Shown: positions 17,681 through 26,618 of the stretch, piece after piece | Position numbering within the stretch: position 1 is the first letter of the stretch | How the letters are laid out: every line of letters starts with the position of its first letter | NCBI RefSeq assembly: GCF_004569505.1 | Contig: NZ_SPPK01000001.1 | Span: 1,054,001 to 1,118,000 of the forward strand | DNA: 64,000 bases | DNA from: Dysgonomonas mossii | GTDB lineage: Bacteria; Bacteroidota; Bacteroidia; Bacteroidales; Dysgonomonadaceae | Reading direction: 5' to 3' | Position numbers and translations under genes: made by a program | The notes under the pieces: model-generated | What the model was told of the DNA's origin: nothing | Seen by the model: only the letters and a program-made list of their open reading frames with translations | The model's database searches: none

Positions 17681-18364
17681 TTATTGTCCGTAATATGCAT
17701 CCGGACCATGTTTTCTGAAAAAGTGTTTTTTTATAAGCTCATCATTCATCTTTATTTGTGGGTTGATGCTATATGCCAAATAAGCCATTTTAGCGACTTG
17801 TTCCAATACTACTGCATTGTGAACAGCATTATGCGCATCTTTTCCCCACGAGAAAGGACCATGATTATTGACAAGAACTCCCGGTGTATAATCCGGATTT
17901 AGAGCGGCAAAACGCTCGATAATTACATTACCTGTTTCGAGTTCATATTTGCCTTCAATCTCTTCTTTTGTCATTTGTCTTGTACATGGTATCTCATCTT
18001 TAAAGTAATCGGCATGAGTGGTGCCGATATTAGGTATATCACGGCCTGCCTGAGCCCAAGATGTGGCGTAAGTAGAATGAGTATGTACAATTCCCCCTAT
18101 ATTTGGAAAGGCTTTATATAAAGCTATATGAGTTGCAGTATCGGATGAGGGTTTTAATTGTCCCTCTACAATTTTTCCATCTAAATCGAGTACAACCATA
18201 TCTTCAGCGTCCATCTTTTCATATGATACTCCTGAAGGTTTGATTATTACCAGATTTTTCTCTCTATCGATAGCACTAACATTTCCCCATGTGAATATGA
18301 CTAATCCATGTTTTACCAGATCCAGATTAGCATCGAATACCTCTTTTTTTAATGATTCTAGCAT
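17681..18364 (-). CDS. araD: L-ribulose-5-phosphate 4-epimerase
   Basis: A 227-residue class II aldolase/epimerase that turns L-ribulose 5-phosphate into D-xylulose 5-phosphate, last step of arabinose entry to the pentose phosphate pathway. The zinc-binding segment [14 protein letters not shown], the phosphate-binding region ([19 protein letters not shown]) and the C-terminal [17 protein letters not shown] are conserved. Length equals that of typical AraD. It is the first gene of the minus-strand operon; two matching inverted repeats lie 36-96 bases upstream of its start and probably bind the arabinose regulator. Confidence 0.96.
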   Translation of the reverse strand: MLESLKKEVFDANLDLVKHGLVIFTWGNVSAIDREKNLVIIKPSGVSYEKMDAEDMVVLDLDGKIVEGQLKPSSDTATHIALYKAFPNIGGIVHTHSTYATSWAQAGRDIPNIGTTHADYFKDEIPCTRQMTKEEIEGKYELETGNVIIERFAALNPDYTPGVLVNNHGPFSWGKDAHNAVHNAVVLEQVAKMAYLAYSINPQIKMNDELIKKHFFRKHGPDAYYGQ

Positions 18365-18399
18365 GATATTATATATGGTTTAAAAGCTTATTTAAAGCA

Positions 18400-18420
18400 T
18401 AAGTGTTCACTATACACTTA
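18400..18420. promoter_or_regulatory. Candidate arabinose-regulator operator 1
   Basis: Inverted repeat with arms taagtgt and acactta and a 7-base spacer, centred about 46 bases upstream of the araD start. The same arms recur at 18439-18460. It has no central CG, so it does not look like a LacI-type site; an AraR (NrtR-like) or other repressor encoded elsewhere is more likely. Confidence 0.6.
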
Positions 18421-18438
18421 TGAGTACAATGTTAATAA

Positions 18439-18460
18439 TAAGTGTAAAAATATACACTTA
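18439..18460. promoter_or_regulatory. Candidate arabinose-regulator operator 2
   Basis: Second copy of the inverted repeat with arms taagtgt and acactta, here with an 8-base A/T spacer. Its centre is about 39-40 bases from that of copy 1, close to four helical turns, as expected if dimers bind on the same face of the DNA. Confidence 0.6.
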
Positions 18461-18782
18461 TTTTGATATGTTTTAAAACATGTATTAAGAGTTCTTATGT
18501 CTAATTTGATCTGTTTTCAAAAAAGATGGAAAATAAAACCTCGAATCTTTATTTTATATCTTTCGAAATGAATGCAGACAAGGAGAATATTGTAGTATAT
18601 CCTATTGTTTTGGGTTCTATTATTTAGGTAGTTTGTGTTTAAGGAAAGGCCTTGTTAGGAATCCAAGATTCAATCTTTTAGTTTATATAGGTAAAACAAG
18701 AAAACAAGACTATTATAGAAGTTTATAGAAATAACTGTTATTTGAATTGCTTAAAAATCCTATTTATATTTATGTTGTACTC

Positions 18783-19805
18783 TTAATTATTTAAATAAAG
18801 AGTACATGGTAAAATAACTTTATATTGTCCTTTCTCACCAGCTTGTTTGCTTTTTTCCTGAATCTCTCCGAGTAAAATATCTACAGCATTTTTACCTATA
18901 TCTGCAACGGGCATTTTTGCAATGTTAATTTTTGGTGCTAAAATTTTGAATAAAGATACACCATGTATGCATGCCAGTTGAAATTGTCGATTAAAGTCGA
19001 TTCCTTTGTTATCAAAATAAAGGAAGGCCTCTACTGCTAGAATATGTGTGGTGAAAAAGAAACCATCTACATCAGGTACTTTTTCAAATATATTATCTAG
19101 TACTTTTACAATTTTATTATCATAATCTTCATATTCTATATTTCCCACAAGCGCTGGATTAAATTTGATACCGGAATCTGACAATGCTTGTTTATAACCC
19201 TCATTTCTTTCACCCATTGTAGTAAGATGAGAGTTTGTGGTAATAAGTGCAATGTTTTTGCACCCCATACCTATGAGATGCTTTGTTAATTTGTAGCTAC
19301 TTTCCTTGTTGTCGATAATTATATAACTTGTTTGCAGTTCAGGAAAATAACGGTCGAATGTTACTAAAGGAAATTTTTCAGATATAAGCCGCTCTATTTC
19401 AACTTTCGATCGCTTAGTTGGTGCTATAATTATTCCATCTACTCCCTTCGATTTGAACATTTGTATAACAAGGTCTTCTTTGTTGAAGTCCGATTCGGAA
19501 CTTGCTATCATCAGAGAATATCCATGCATGTTGGCTTGATTTTCTATTTCTCTGGCTATTGAGGAATAAAAATAATCGGATATGGAAGGCAGGATAAGTC
19601 CAATGGTTTTGGTCTGCCCAATATTCAGACTTCGAGCTATTAAATTTGGCTGGTAGTTCAATTCTTTTGCACAATTTAGTACAATCTCTTGTGTATTTTT
19701 ACTTATACCTTTTTTCTCTGCTTGTCCGTTTAGTACCCATGATACTGTGGTTTTAGACAAGTTTAATTTTTCTGCAATATCTTTAAGTGAAACCCTTGTT
19801 TTCAT
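18783..19805 (-). CDS. LacI-family transcriptional regulator
   Basis: A 340-residue repressor with the LacI helix-turn-helix at residues 6-26 (LKDIAEKLNLSKTTVSWVLNG), the hinge-helix region (LNYQPNLIARSL) and a periplasmic-binding-protein-like sugar domain starting TIGLILPSISDYFYS. The YRP-type alanine-leucine hinge is conserved. It is divergent from the GH78/SusC/SusD locus, and CG-centred palindromes lie 31 bases before its own start and 28 bases before the GH78 start, so it probably controls both. The ligand is unknown; a monosaccharide or its phosphate from the adjacent locus is plausible. LacI control of a Bacteroidetes polysaccharide locus is less common than hybrid two-component or ECF control. 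Confidence 0.93.
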   Translation of the reverse strand: MKTRVSLKDIAEKLNLSKTTVSWVLNGQAEKKGISKNTQEIVLNCAKELNYQPNLIARSLNIGQTKTIGLILPSISDYFYSSIAREIENQANMHGYSLMIASSESDFNKEDLVIQMFKSKGVDGIIIAPTKRSKVEIERLISEKFPLVTFDRYFPELQTSYIIIDNKESSYKLTKHLIGMGCKNIALITTNSHLTTMGERNEGYKQALSDSGIKFNPALVGNIEYEDYDNKIVKVLDNIFEKVPDVDGFFFTTHILAVEAFLYFDNKGIDFNRQFQLACIHGVSLFKILAPKINIAKMPVADIGKNAVDILLGEIQEKSKQAGEKGQYKVILPCTLYLNN

Positions 19806-19835
19806 ATATAATACACAAATTGGTAATTTTCTATA

Positions 19836-19848
19836 TTTAACGGTTAAA
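19836..19848. promoter_or_regulatory. Candidate LacI-type operator near the lacI gene
   Basis: tttaacggttaaa: perfect 6-bp arms around one base with the central CG typical of LacI-family sites, 31 bases upstream of the regulator's start. Suggests autoregulation. Confidence 0.6.
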
Positions 19849-20353
19849 TATTTAACTTATCTGAATGATATATAAGTATATTAGATATTTATATGTGCAA
19901 TAGTAGGTTTAGTATTATTACCAACTACATCTACATTATCTTAACTCTGATTAGGTTCGGATATCTATAGATAATTGTTTTAGTATTATTTCGCTTCATC
20001 TATACATATAAATACCTATTTATGTCTCTAAAAGTATATATAAGGATACCAATTCCTTTTTATCATTCAAATATAATATACTATTTATATTTCTACAAAT
20101 GTATATTATTTTACTTTCTCGTTAAAATAATAATACTTTATTTTTATCTTATATAAGAATCCTCACTCTTGTTTCTTTCCTAATCGAATGTATATTAGAT
20201 TCTATTTTATAATTATAATATATTATTAATTAGATGTTTGTTTGTTATTTTAATGTCTCTATTCTAAATGTTCCATTTTTTAACAATGGTTAATTATGAA
20301 AGATATTTGAACTTTTTATTGTGGTTTTTAAAATAAGAATTAAATTTGTATTG

Positions 20354-20366
20354 TTTAACCGTTTAA
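20354..20366. promoter_or_regulatory. Candidate LacI-type operator, middle copy
   Basis: tttaaccgtttaa, nearly identical to the site at 19836-19848, in the middle of the divergent region about 320 bases before the GH78 start. Could support looping between the outer sites. Confidence 0.5.
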
Positions 20367-20575
20367 GTTGTGTTTAGGTGTCTTTAAATGAGGTTTTGTT
20401 ATATGTCTGGATCAATTTAAATAACAAATCCCATTTCTTAGGATAGAGGCGGAAGCATGATTATAATGGAAAAAACGATATTTAAATATAAATTTATTGG
20501 ATTAATCAATACGGAATAACCAAATTAATATACATGAAAATATAATGAAACCATAATTTTATACGTATGTAATAG

Positions 20576-20602
20576 TTTGTTAATATGTAGTTTCTACTTT
20601 TG
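20576..20602 (+). promoter_or_regulatory. Candidate Bacteroidetes promoter for the GH78 gene
   Basis: tacttttg at 20595-20602 fits the -7 consensus TAnnTTTG exactly; tttg at 20576-20579 could be the -33 element, although the 15-base spacer is shorter than usual. Predicted transcript start near 20609, leaving a leader of about 80 bases that holds an operator candidate. Confidence 0.45.
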
Positions 20603-20648
20603 CAAACAGTTTTATCGAAAGCTTCTTCTATTTTTTTTGAATATTTTA

Positions 20649-20661
20649 CTAAACCGTTAAA
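20649..20661. promoter_or_regulatory. Candidate LacI-type operator before GH78
   Basis: ctaaaccgttaaa shares the right half and central CG of the other two sites, with a weaker left arm. It lies 28 bases before the GH78 start and downstream of the promoter candidate, where a bound repressor would block elongation. Confidence 0.5.
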
Positions 20662-20688
20662 GTTATTCGTGATAAAATAATAATAACC

Positions 20689-23340
20689 ATGCATAAATCT
20701 AGATTAACCATAACCTTTTTATTATTGACAAGTCTCTTTATTATTCTAGCACAATCATGTGAAACAAAGAAAGTCAAGATTAACAACTTAAGATGTGAGT
20801 ATATGCACAATCCTATTGGAATTGATGCTGTTTCTCCTCGATTTACATGGAATTATGAAGCAATTTCAGGACATGACTTTAAACAAGGAAGCGTTCAACT
20901 TCTACTTTCAAGGAATAAGGAAGCTCTTTCAGAAAAGACCTCTAATGATATATGGCGTTCGGGAATAATCTCTACCAACGAAATGTTCATTACCCCTGAT
21001 TCCAGTTGTGTGCTTGAACCGCACACCACATATTATTGGCAAGTTATAGTATGGGACAATAATAAAAAGCAGAAGATTGTATCACCTGTCAGTCATTTCG
21101 AAACGGCTTTCATGCAACCTTCAGCCTGGCAAGGAAAATGGATATCAGACAATGAGGCTATAGACAGTCCTAGAGCACCCATGCTACGTAAATCTTTTGA
21201 AATAAATGGTAGTAAACAAATAGCGAAAGCTAGGTTATATATTAGCGCCGCCGGGTATTATGATGTTTCTATTAATGGGAAGTCTGTTGATTCTTCCGCC
21301 TTTTTGGCTCCGGGCTACACTCATTATGATAAACGGAATTTGTATAACATCTATGATGCAACGTCATTGGTACAATCCGGTAAAAATGTTATAACATCTA
21401 TCTTAGGAAATGGGTTTTACAGTGCATTTGCACCTGTGGCAACGTGGAGCTTCGAAAAAGCCCGTTGGCGCAACCGCGCTTCTATGATCAGCGAATTACA
21501 TATCACTTATAAAGATAATACGAAGGATATTATAATATCAGACTCCACATGGAAAGTTTCTTCGTCGAGCCCTTATGTGCAAAACAATATTTACAGTGGG
21601 GACACTTACGATGCGAATAAAGAAATTGAAGGATGGGATAAACCTACCTTTGACGACTCTATGTGGGCTAATGCAAAAATAATGAATGCTCCGTCTGATC
21701 GTCTGGTTGCAGAAACAGAGCCCGTAATAAGGAAAATAAAAAATATAAACCCGATATCACTAAAGTCTTTTGGCGATACTGTTTTTGTCTATGATTTTGG
21801 TGTGAATATGACAGGTGGATGTGAACTAAGAATAAAGGGAGAGAAAAATACAAGAGTAGAGATACAATATGGTGAATTACTGAAGCCAAATGGGCGATTA
21901 GAGATGCGAAATCTCGACATCTATTATAAGCCTCTTCCGGGATTGGCTTTTCAAACAGATGTATTTATCCTTGATGGCAAGGAGTGTGTCTTTACACCTA
22001 GATTTTCATACAAAGGATTCCAATATGTAGAAATCTGTTCAAGTCGTCCGATAAAACTTGATGAAACAAATGTAACGGCACTTAATTTTCATTCTGATTT
22101 AAAAGAAGTCGGTCATTTCAGCTGTTCTAATGACCTGCTGAATCAGATATGGAAAGCTGCAAATCGGTCATATTTATCGAATGTGATGAGTATACCTACC
22201 GATTGTCCTCAACGCGAAAAAAATGGATGGACTGCGGATGCTCATATTACGATGGATTTGGGATTACTAAATTTCGATGGTATCCGATTCTATGAAAAAT
22301 GGATCGAAGATATGATTGATAACCAGAATTCAGAAGGTCGTATTTCCGGAATTATACCAAGCTCAGGTTGGGGATACGATGACTGGATTGGCCCTGTATG
22401 GGATGCTGCGATGTTTATTGTCCCAATGGCTCTGTACGATTACTACGGAGACAAACAAAGTATAAATAGAATATATAGCACATGCGAGAGATATCTTGCA
22501 TATTTGGCAACCAGAGAAGATACTGACGGCTGTGTAACCTATGGTATAGGAGACTGGGTACCTTACAAAACTCAAACGCCTACCGAATATACTACTTCGT
22601 GCTATTATTATCTGGATAATCTTTATATGGCTAAATTTTCGGAAATACTAGGTTACGATGGATCGGTTTATAAAGCAAAAGCGAAAAAGCTTAAGGGTTT
22701 GATTAATAATAAATACTTTGACTCCCGAAAAAATATATATGCTAACGGCTCGCAAACATCATTGGCCATAGCACTTTATTTAGGAATTGTTCCTGATGGT
22801 ATGGAGCAAAAGATCGCCGACAATTTATATCAGGCGGTAAAGGGAAATAACGGATACCTCGATTTCGGAGTATTGGGAAGCAAGACAGTACTGAGAATGC
22901 TGTCGAAATATGGCTATGCAGATATGGCTTATCAGATGGCTTCAAAAGAAGATGAACCTTCGTGGGGTGCATGGATAAAGAAAGGTTTTAATACAATGCC
23001 CGAAACATGGACTTTGTCTCCCGAATTCAGAGATGCATCTATCAATCACATGTTTTTGGGCGATATCAATGCATGGATGTATAATGTATTAGCTGGTATA
23101 AACTTTGATCCTAACAATCCCGGATTCAAACATATTCTCATACAACCTCATTTTGTAGAAGGTCTGGATTGGGTGAAAGGAGAGTACAACTCCGTAAAAG
23201 GACTTATACGATCTGAATGGAAGCGGGTAGGAGGCAGCATTCAATTAGAAGTCGAAATTCCAATCAATACAACAGCTACTGTTCTAGTAGGAGATAAGAC
23301 GATTTCTATTGAAGGAGGAAAGCACAAATTCAACTTTTAA
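20689..23340 (+). CDS. GH78 alpha-L-rhamnosidase
   Basis: An 883-residue exported glycosidase that cleaves terminal alpha-L-rhamnose. The signal segment ends LAQSC with Cys24 as a possible lipidation site. The order is an N-terminal fibronectin-like domain (ISPRFTW-type segment at SPRFTW), the rhamnosidase N-domain (WQGKWIS, AGYYDVSINGK), then the (alpha/alpha)6 barrel with DCPQREKNGWTAD, where D505 and E510 match the GH78 acid region, and MPETWTL with E772 as likely base. Length is typical for bacterial GH78. It opens the LacI-linked locus, 117 bases before SusC. The gap to SusC contains no hairpin, so they are probably co-transcribed. Confidence 0.94.
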   Translation: MHKSRLTITFLLLTSLFIILAQSCETKKVKINNLRCEYMHNPIGIDAVSPRFTWNYEAISGHDFKQGSVQLLLSRNKEALSEKTSNDIWRSGIISTNEMFITPDSSCVLEPHTTYYWQVIVWDNNKKQKIVSPVSHFETAFMQPSAWQGKWISDNEAIDSPRAPMLRKSFEINGSKQIAKARLYISAAGYYDVSINGKSVDSSAFLAPGYTHYDKRNLYNIYDATSLVQSGKNVITSILGNGFYSAFAPVATWSFEKARWRNRASMISELHITYKDNTKDIIISDSTWKVSSSSPYVQNNIYSGDTYDANKEIEGWDKPTFDDSMWANAKIMNAPSDRLVAETEPVIRKIKNINPISLKSFGDTVFVYDFGVNMTGGCELRIKGEKNTRVEIQYGELLKPNGRLEMRNLDIYYKPLPGLAFQTDVFILDGKECVFTPRFSYKGFQYVEICSSRPIKLDETNVTALNFHSDLKEVGHFSCSNDLLNQIWKAANRSYLSNVMSIPTDCPQREKNGWTADAHITMDLGLLNFDGIRFYEKWIEDMIDNQNSEGRISGIIPSSGWGYDDWIGPVWDAAMFIVPMALYDYYGDKQSINRIYSTCERYLAYLATREDTDGCVTYGIGDWVPYKTQTPTEYTTSCYYYLDNLYMAKFSEILGYDGSVYKAKAKKLKGLINNKYFDSRKNIYANGSQTSLAIALYLGIVPDGMEQKIADNLYQAVKGNNGYLDFGVLGSKTVLRMLSKYGYADMAYQMASKEDEPSWGAWIKKGFNTMPETWTLSPEFRDASINHMFLGDINAWMYNVLAGINFDPNNPGFKHILIQPHFVEGLDWVKGEYNSVKGLIRSEWKRVGGSIQLEVEIPINTTATVLVGDKTISIEGGKHKFNF

Positions 23341-23457
23341 ATACAACCTAAAATAAATCAATGAAAGGAGGAACGACTATGGCAGAATAAGCATTGTAAA
23401 TGCATAAATATTAAAGGCAAATTACATCACTGAAAATAAATTAAATAATCTTTATCA

Positions 23458-26400
23458 ATGAAAAACAAACTTAATTATTATCAAAAGATATTTTTGATAA
23501 TGTTTATGTCCCTTTTATTCATAAATATTGTACATGCTCAAAACATACTGACAGATGGCAATATAAAAGGATCCGTTTTTGACCAGAAAGGAGAGCCAAT
23601 TATTGGTGCAACAATAATGAACAATACGACGAAGGTTGGTACAGTTACAGACCTTGATGGATTGTTTACTATTGCCGCACAACCCGGTTCAACGCTAGTT
23701 GTATCTTACGTGGGTTTTAAACCGAAGACGATTCAGATAGGAACTGAAAAAGAATATAAAATAATTATAGAAGAAAATGCTTCGCTATTGGATGAAGTCG
23801 TTGTTATCGGATATGCCACACAGAAGAAAAAACTTGTAACAGGTGCTACATTACAAGTTGACGGAAACAGAATAAAAGAGTTGCATACTCCAAATCCACT
23901 GACTGCTTTGCAAAGTATGTCTCCGGGTATGCAAATTACAAAGACATCAGGAGAACCGGGATCATCATACAAAGTCTATATTCGAGGAATGGGTACAATC
24001 GGCAATGCAGATCCACTTTACATTGTGGATGGTGTACCGGGGAATATATCGAACATAAATCCTGCAGATATTAAGTCGATAGATGTATTGAAAGATGCTG
24101 CATCTGCTGCAATCTATGGTGCTCGTGCTGCAAACGGCGTGGTGCTGATAACAACACATCGCGGAGAAGGCGAAGATAAAGTACGTGTTGCTTACGATAC
24201 ATATATAGGGATTTCAAATGCACCTGATTACAAATGGTACGTTGATGCAACAACACAGGCGATGTTGGATGACGAATACTCAAAAAACACTTACGGATAT
24301 GGAATTAATTTTTCTCAGATGGTTCCTAATTGGGATAAAGTTCTTTCAGGAGAATGGAAAGGCACAAATTGGTATAAAGAAATAAAGAATAAAAATGCAC
24401 CCACACAAAACCATTCGGTTACCATTTCCGGAGGGAGCAAAAAATCATCTTATTTTACCAGCTTTTCTTATTCATCTCAGGAAGGTACTCTGGGGAAACC
24501 CGTTCAAACGAAGCAAGATAGATATACTTTTCGTCTCAATGCCGATCAAACGATCTTTTCGGCAAAAGGACGTGACATTGTACGCATGGGGGAGACAATC
24601 AATTTTATATATGCCAATAAAGATGGTTCTTTAAGCGGAAGGTCTACCGAAGGACTTGGTGCATTGGGTATGATAATGGGGGGAAGCCCGTTTATGCCGA
24701 TATATGATGACAATGGAGATTATCATGGGCCGATAGCATATGCTCCATATGCGCCCAATCCTATTGCATATCTTGTCTATAACAGTAATAACAACAAAAA
24801 GAATTACCAATTAAATACAAACGCATTCATAACAATCGAGCCTATTAAAAATTTAGTATTTCGCTCAAATTTTGGATTAACAATGGATGCCGAAGAAAGC
24901 AGGGCTTATATACCTAAATATAATCTGGCACCTGAATATACAAGCCAAGAAACAAAAGTAAGTCAGGATATATCATTAGGATTTAGTCGTTTGACATTCG
25001 AGAATACGTTGAATTATAAATTCTCATTAGACGAAAACAAGCATAACTTTGATGTGTTGGCTGGTACGAGTGCAGAAAAAGGAGGTTTAGGTTCAAGTAT
25101 TTCGGGTTTCAATACCAATTCTATTTTCGAAGGTTTTAAATATGCTTACCTTATTAATACTCCAAAAGTGAGTGAAACATCCACTCGCTTAGGTGGCTCA
25201 CCATGGAGTCGATCAGCATTGCTTTCATATTTTGGTCGTGTCAATTACGACTTCAAAGAAACCTATATGTTATCTCTTATTGCGCGTTCGGATGGCTCGT
25301 CAAACTTCGCTCCTGGAAAACGTTGGGGATTCTTCCCTTCAGTTTCGGCCGGTTGGGTTATTAGTAATGAGTCATTTATGGAATCTTTTAAGAATCATCT
25401 CAATATGTTTAAACTGAGAGCAAGTTGGGGACAGAACGGAAATCAGGCGATTTCACCATTCCAGTATCTCGCAAAAATGCGTGTAGGAGGTCAAAACTCA
25501 GGAGATTATTCAAGTGTAGAATATAGCTATTATTATCCGGGAGTAGACAAAAACAGTTATACAATTGCTTCATACCCGATTAATCTGCCCAATACGAATA
25601 TAACTTGGGAAACCTCAGAACAGCTAAATGTGGGTTTTGATGCTTTATTGCTCAAGAACAGATTATCATTCAATTTCGACTGGTATCGCAAAACAACCAA
25701 AGATTGGCTTGTAGCAGCACCAGTTCTTGGTTCATACGGAGCTAATGCTCCCGATATAAACGGAGGAGATATCAGAAATACCGGTGTGGAACTGGCTGTA
25801 GTATGGAGAGATCAGATAAGCGATTTCAGCTATGATATAAATGTCAACTGGGCTTATAACAAAAACAGGGTGACTCGTATCGCTAACCAGGAAGGAATTA
25901 TTCATGGTAGTGCTCGAACTGTAGGAACATGGAGTCCCGAGTTTTACAGAGCGCAGGTAGGATATCCTATCGGTTACTTCTGGGGATTGAAAACCGATGG
26001 CGTATTCCAAAATCAGGATGAGATAGATGCTTATCGCAATTCGAAAGGAGAACTCGTTATGCCAAATGCAGTACCGGGCGACATCAAATATGTAAATCAG
26101 AACGACGATGGTGAAATCAACGAGCAAGACCGTGTATTTATTGGTGACCCTAACCCTGATGGAATATTTTCATTCTCATTCGGCGGAGCATGGAGAGGTT
26201 TTGATTTCCGCGCTTCGTTCTCGGGTGTATATGGTAACCAGATATACGGAGGACAACATGATCCGATGGATCGTTGGCACGGAGAAGGTACATCTAACAA
26301 ATGGCCAAGACTAGGACAATCGTCTTATACCAATATTGTTTCCGACCTTTACTTGCAAGATGGTGACTATATCCGCTTGAATGACCTTACTATTGGTTAT

Positions 26401-26604
26401 GATTTTGCAACCTTGCTAAAGAAACAAAATATCTTTTCTCAAGTACGTCTTTATATTACCGGACAGAATCTAATTACTTGGACAAAATACAAAGGGCTTG
26501 ATCCCGAAATTGGAGCAGGGCCTACAGGATGGATGAGTGGTATAGATTATGGATTTTATCCAAACTCCCGTACATTCTTATTTGGTCTTAATCTCAAATT
26601 TTAA
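23458..26604 (+). CDS. SusC-family TonB-dependent receptor
   Basis: A 1048-residue outer-membrane importer. Signal peptide to about residue 28 (NIVHAQ), then a carboxypeptidase-D-like domain (IKGSVFDQKGEPIIGATI ... TVTDLDGLFTI) at about 38-110, a TonB-box-like DEVVVIGYATQKKK near 117-130, and the plug with LYIVDGVPG and AAIYGARAANGVVLITT. No STN domain is present, so ECF/FecR control is not expected, consistent with the LacI gene next door. The end (RTFLFGLNLKF) fits the last barrel strand. It starts the SusC/D pair of the mixed rhamnose/mannose/galactose locus and is followed 14 bases later by SusD. Confidence 0.95.
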   Translation: MKNKLNYYQKIFLIMFMSLLFINIVHAQNILTDGNIKGSVFDQKGEPIIGATIMNNTTKVGTVTDLDGLFTIAAQPGSTLVVSYVGFKPKTIQIGTEKEYKIIIEENASLLDEVVVIGYATQKKKLVTGATLQVDGNRIKELHTPNPLTALQSMSPGMQITKTSGEPGSSYKVYIRGMGTIGNADPLYIVDGVPGNISNINPADIKSIDVLKDAASAAIYGARAANGVVLITTHRGEGEDKVRVAYDTYIGISNAPDYKWYVDATTQAMLDDEYSKNTYGYGINFSQMVPNWDKVLSGEWKGTNWYKEIKNKNAPTQNHSVTISGGSKKSSYFTSFSYSSQEGTLGKPVQTKQDRYTFRLNADQTIFSAKGRDIVRMGETINFIYANKDGSLSGRSTEGLGALGMIMGGSPFMPIYDDNGDYHGPIAYAPYAPNPIAYLVYNSNNNKKNYQLNTNAFITIEPIKNLVFRSNFGLTMDAEESRAYIPKYNLAPEYTSQETKVSQDISLGFSRLTFENTLNYKFSLDENKHNFDVLAGTSAEKGGLGSSISGFNTNSIFEGFKYAYLINTPKVSETSTRLGGSPWSRSALLSYFGRVNYDFKETYMLSLIARSDGSSNFAPGKRWGFFPSVSAGWVISNESFMESFKNHLNMFKLRASWGQNGNQAISPFQYLAKMRVGGQNSGDYSSVEYSYYYPGVDKNSYTIASYPINLPNTNITWETSEQLNVGFDALLLKNRLSFNFDWYRKTTKDWLVAAPVLGSYGANAPDINGGDIRNTGVELAVVWRDQISDFSYDINVNWAYNKNRVTRIANQEGIIHGSARTVGTWSPEFYRAQVGYPIGYFWGLKTDGVFQNQDEIDAYRNSKGELVMPNAVPGDIKYVNQNDDGEINEQDRVFIGDPNPDGIFSFSFGGAWRGFDFRASFSGVYGNQIYGGQHDPMDRWHGEGTSNKWPRLGQSSYTNIVSDLYLQDGDYIRLNDLTIGYDFATLLKKQNIFSQVRLYITGQNLITWTKYKGLDPEIGAGPTGWMSGIDYGFYPNSRTFLFGLNLKF

Positions 26605-26618
26605 AAATCTAAGGCAAA

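Larger units (their letters stand above)
18365..18782. other. Intergenic region between araD and lacI-type gene, 418 bp
   Basis: This holds the promoter region of the arabinose operon (two inverted repeats at 18400-18420 and 18439-18460) and the downstream side of the LacI-family gene. The remaining 320 bases are AT-rich; I see no gene, RNA or clear terminator in them. Confidence 0.6.
19806..20688. other. Divergent regulatory region, 883 bp
   Basis: Long, very AT-rich region between the divergent LacI gene and the GH78 gene. It contains three CG-centred palindromes and one promoter candidate, all listed separately. No open frame in it is convincing, and I see no RNA gene. Its length leaves room for an unrecognised leader RNA or small regulator. 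Confidence 0.65.

Noticed and set aside
18400..18460. Arabinose-side palindromes as LacI sites
   Set aside because: They lack the central CG that the three lacI-side sites share.
23361..23390. Ten-codon frame preceded by aaaggagg before SusC
   Set aside because: Too short to support, and Bacteroidetes starts rarely depend on a Shine-Dalgarno sequence.
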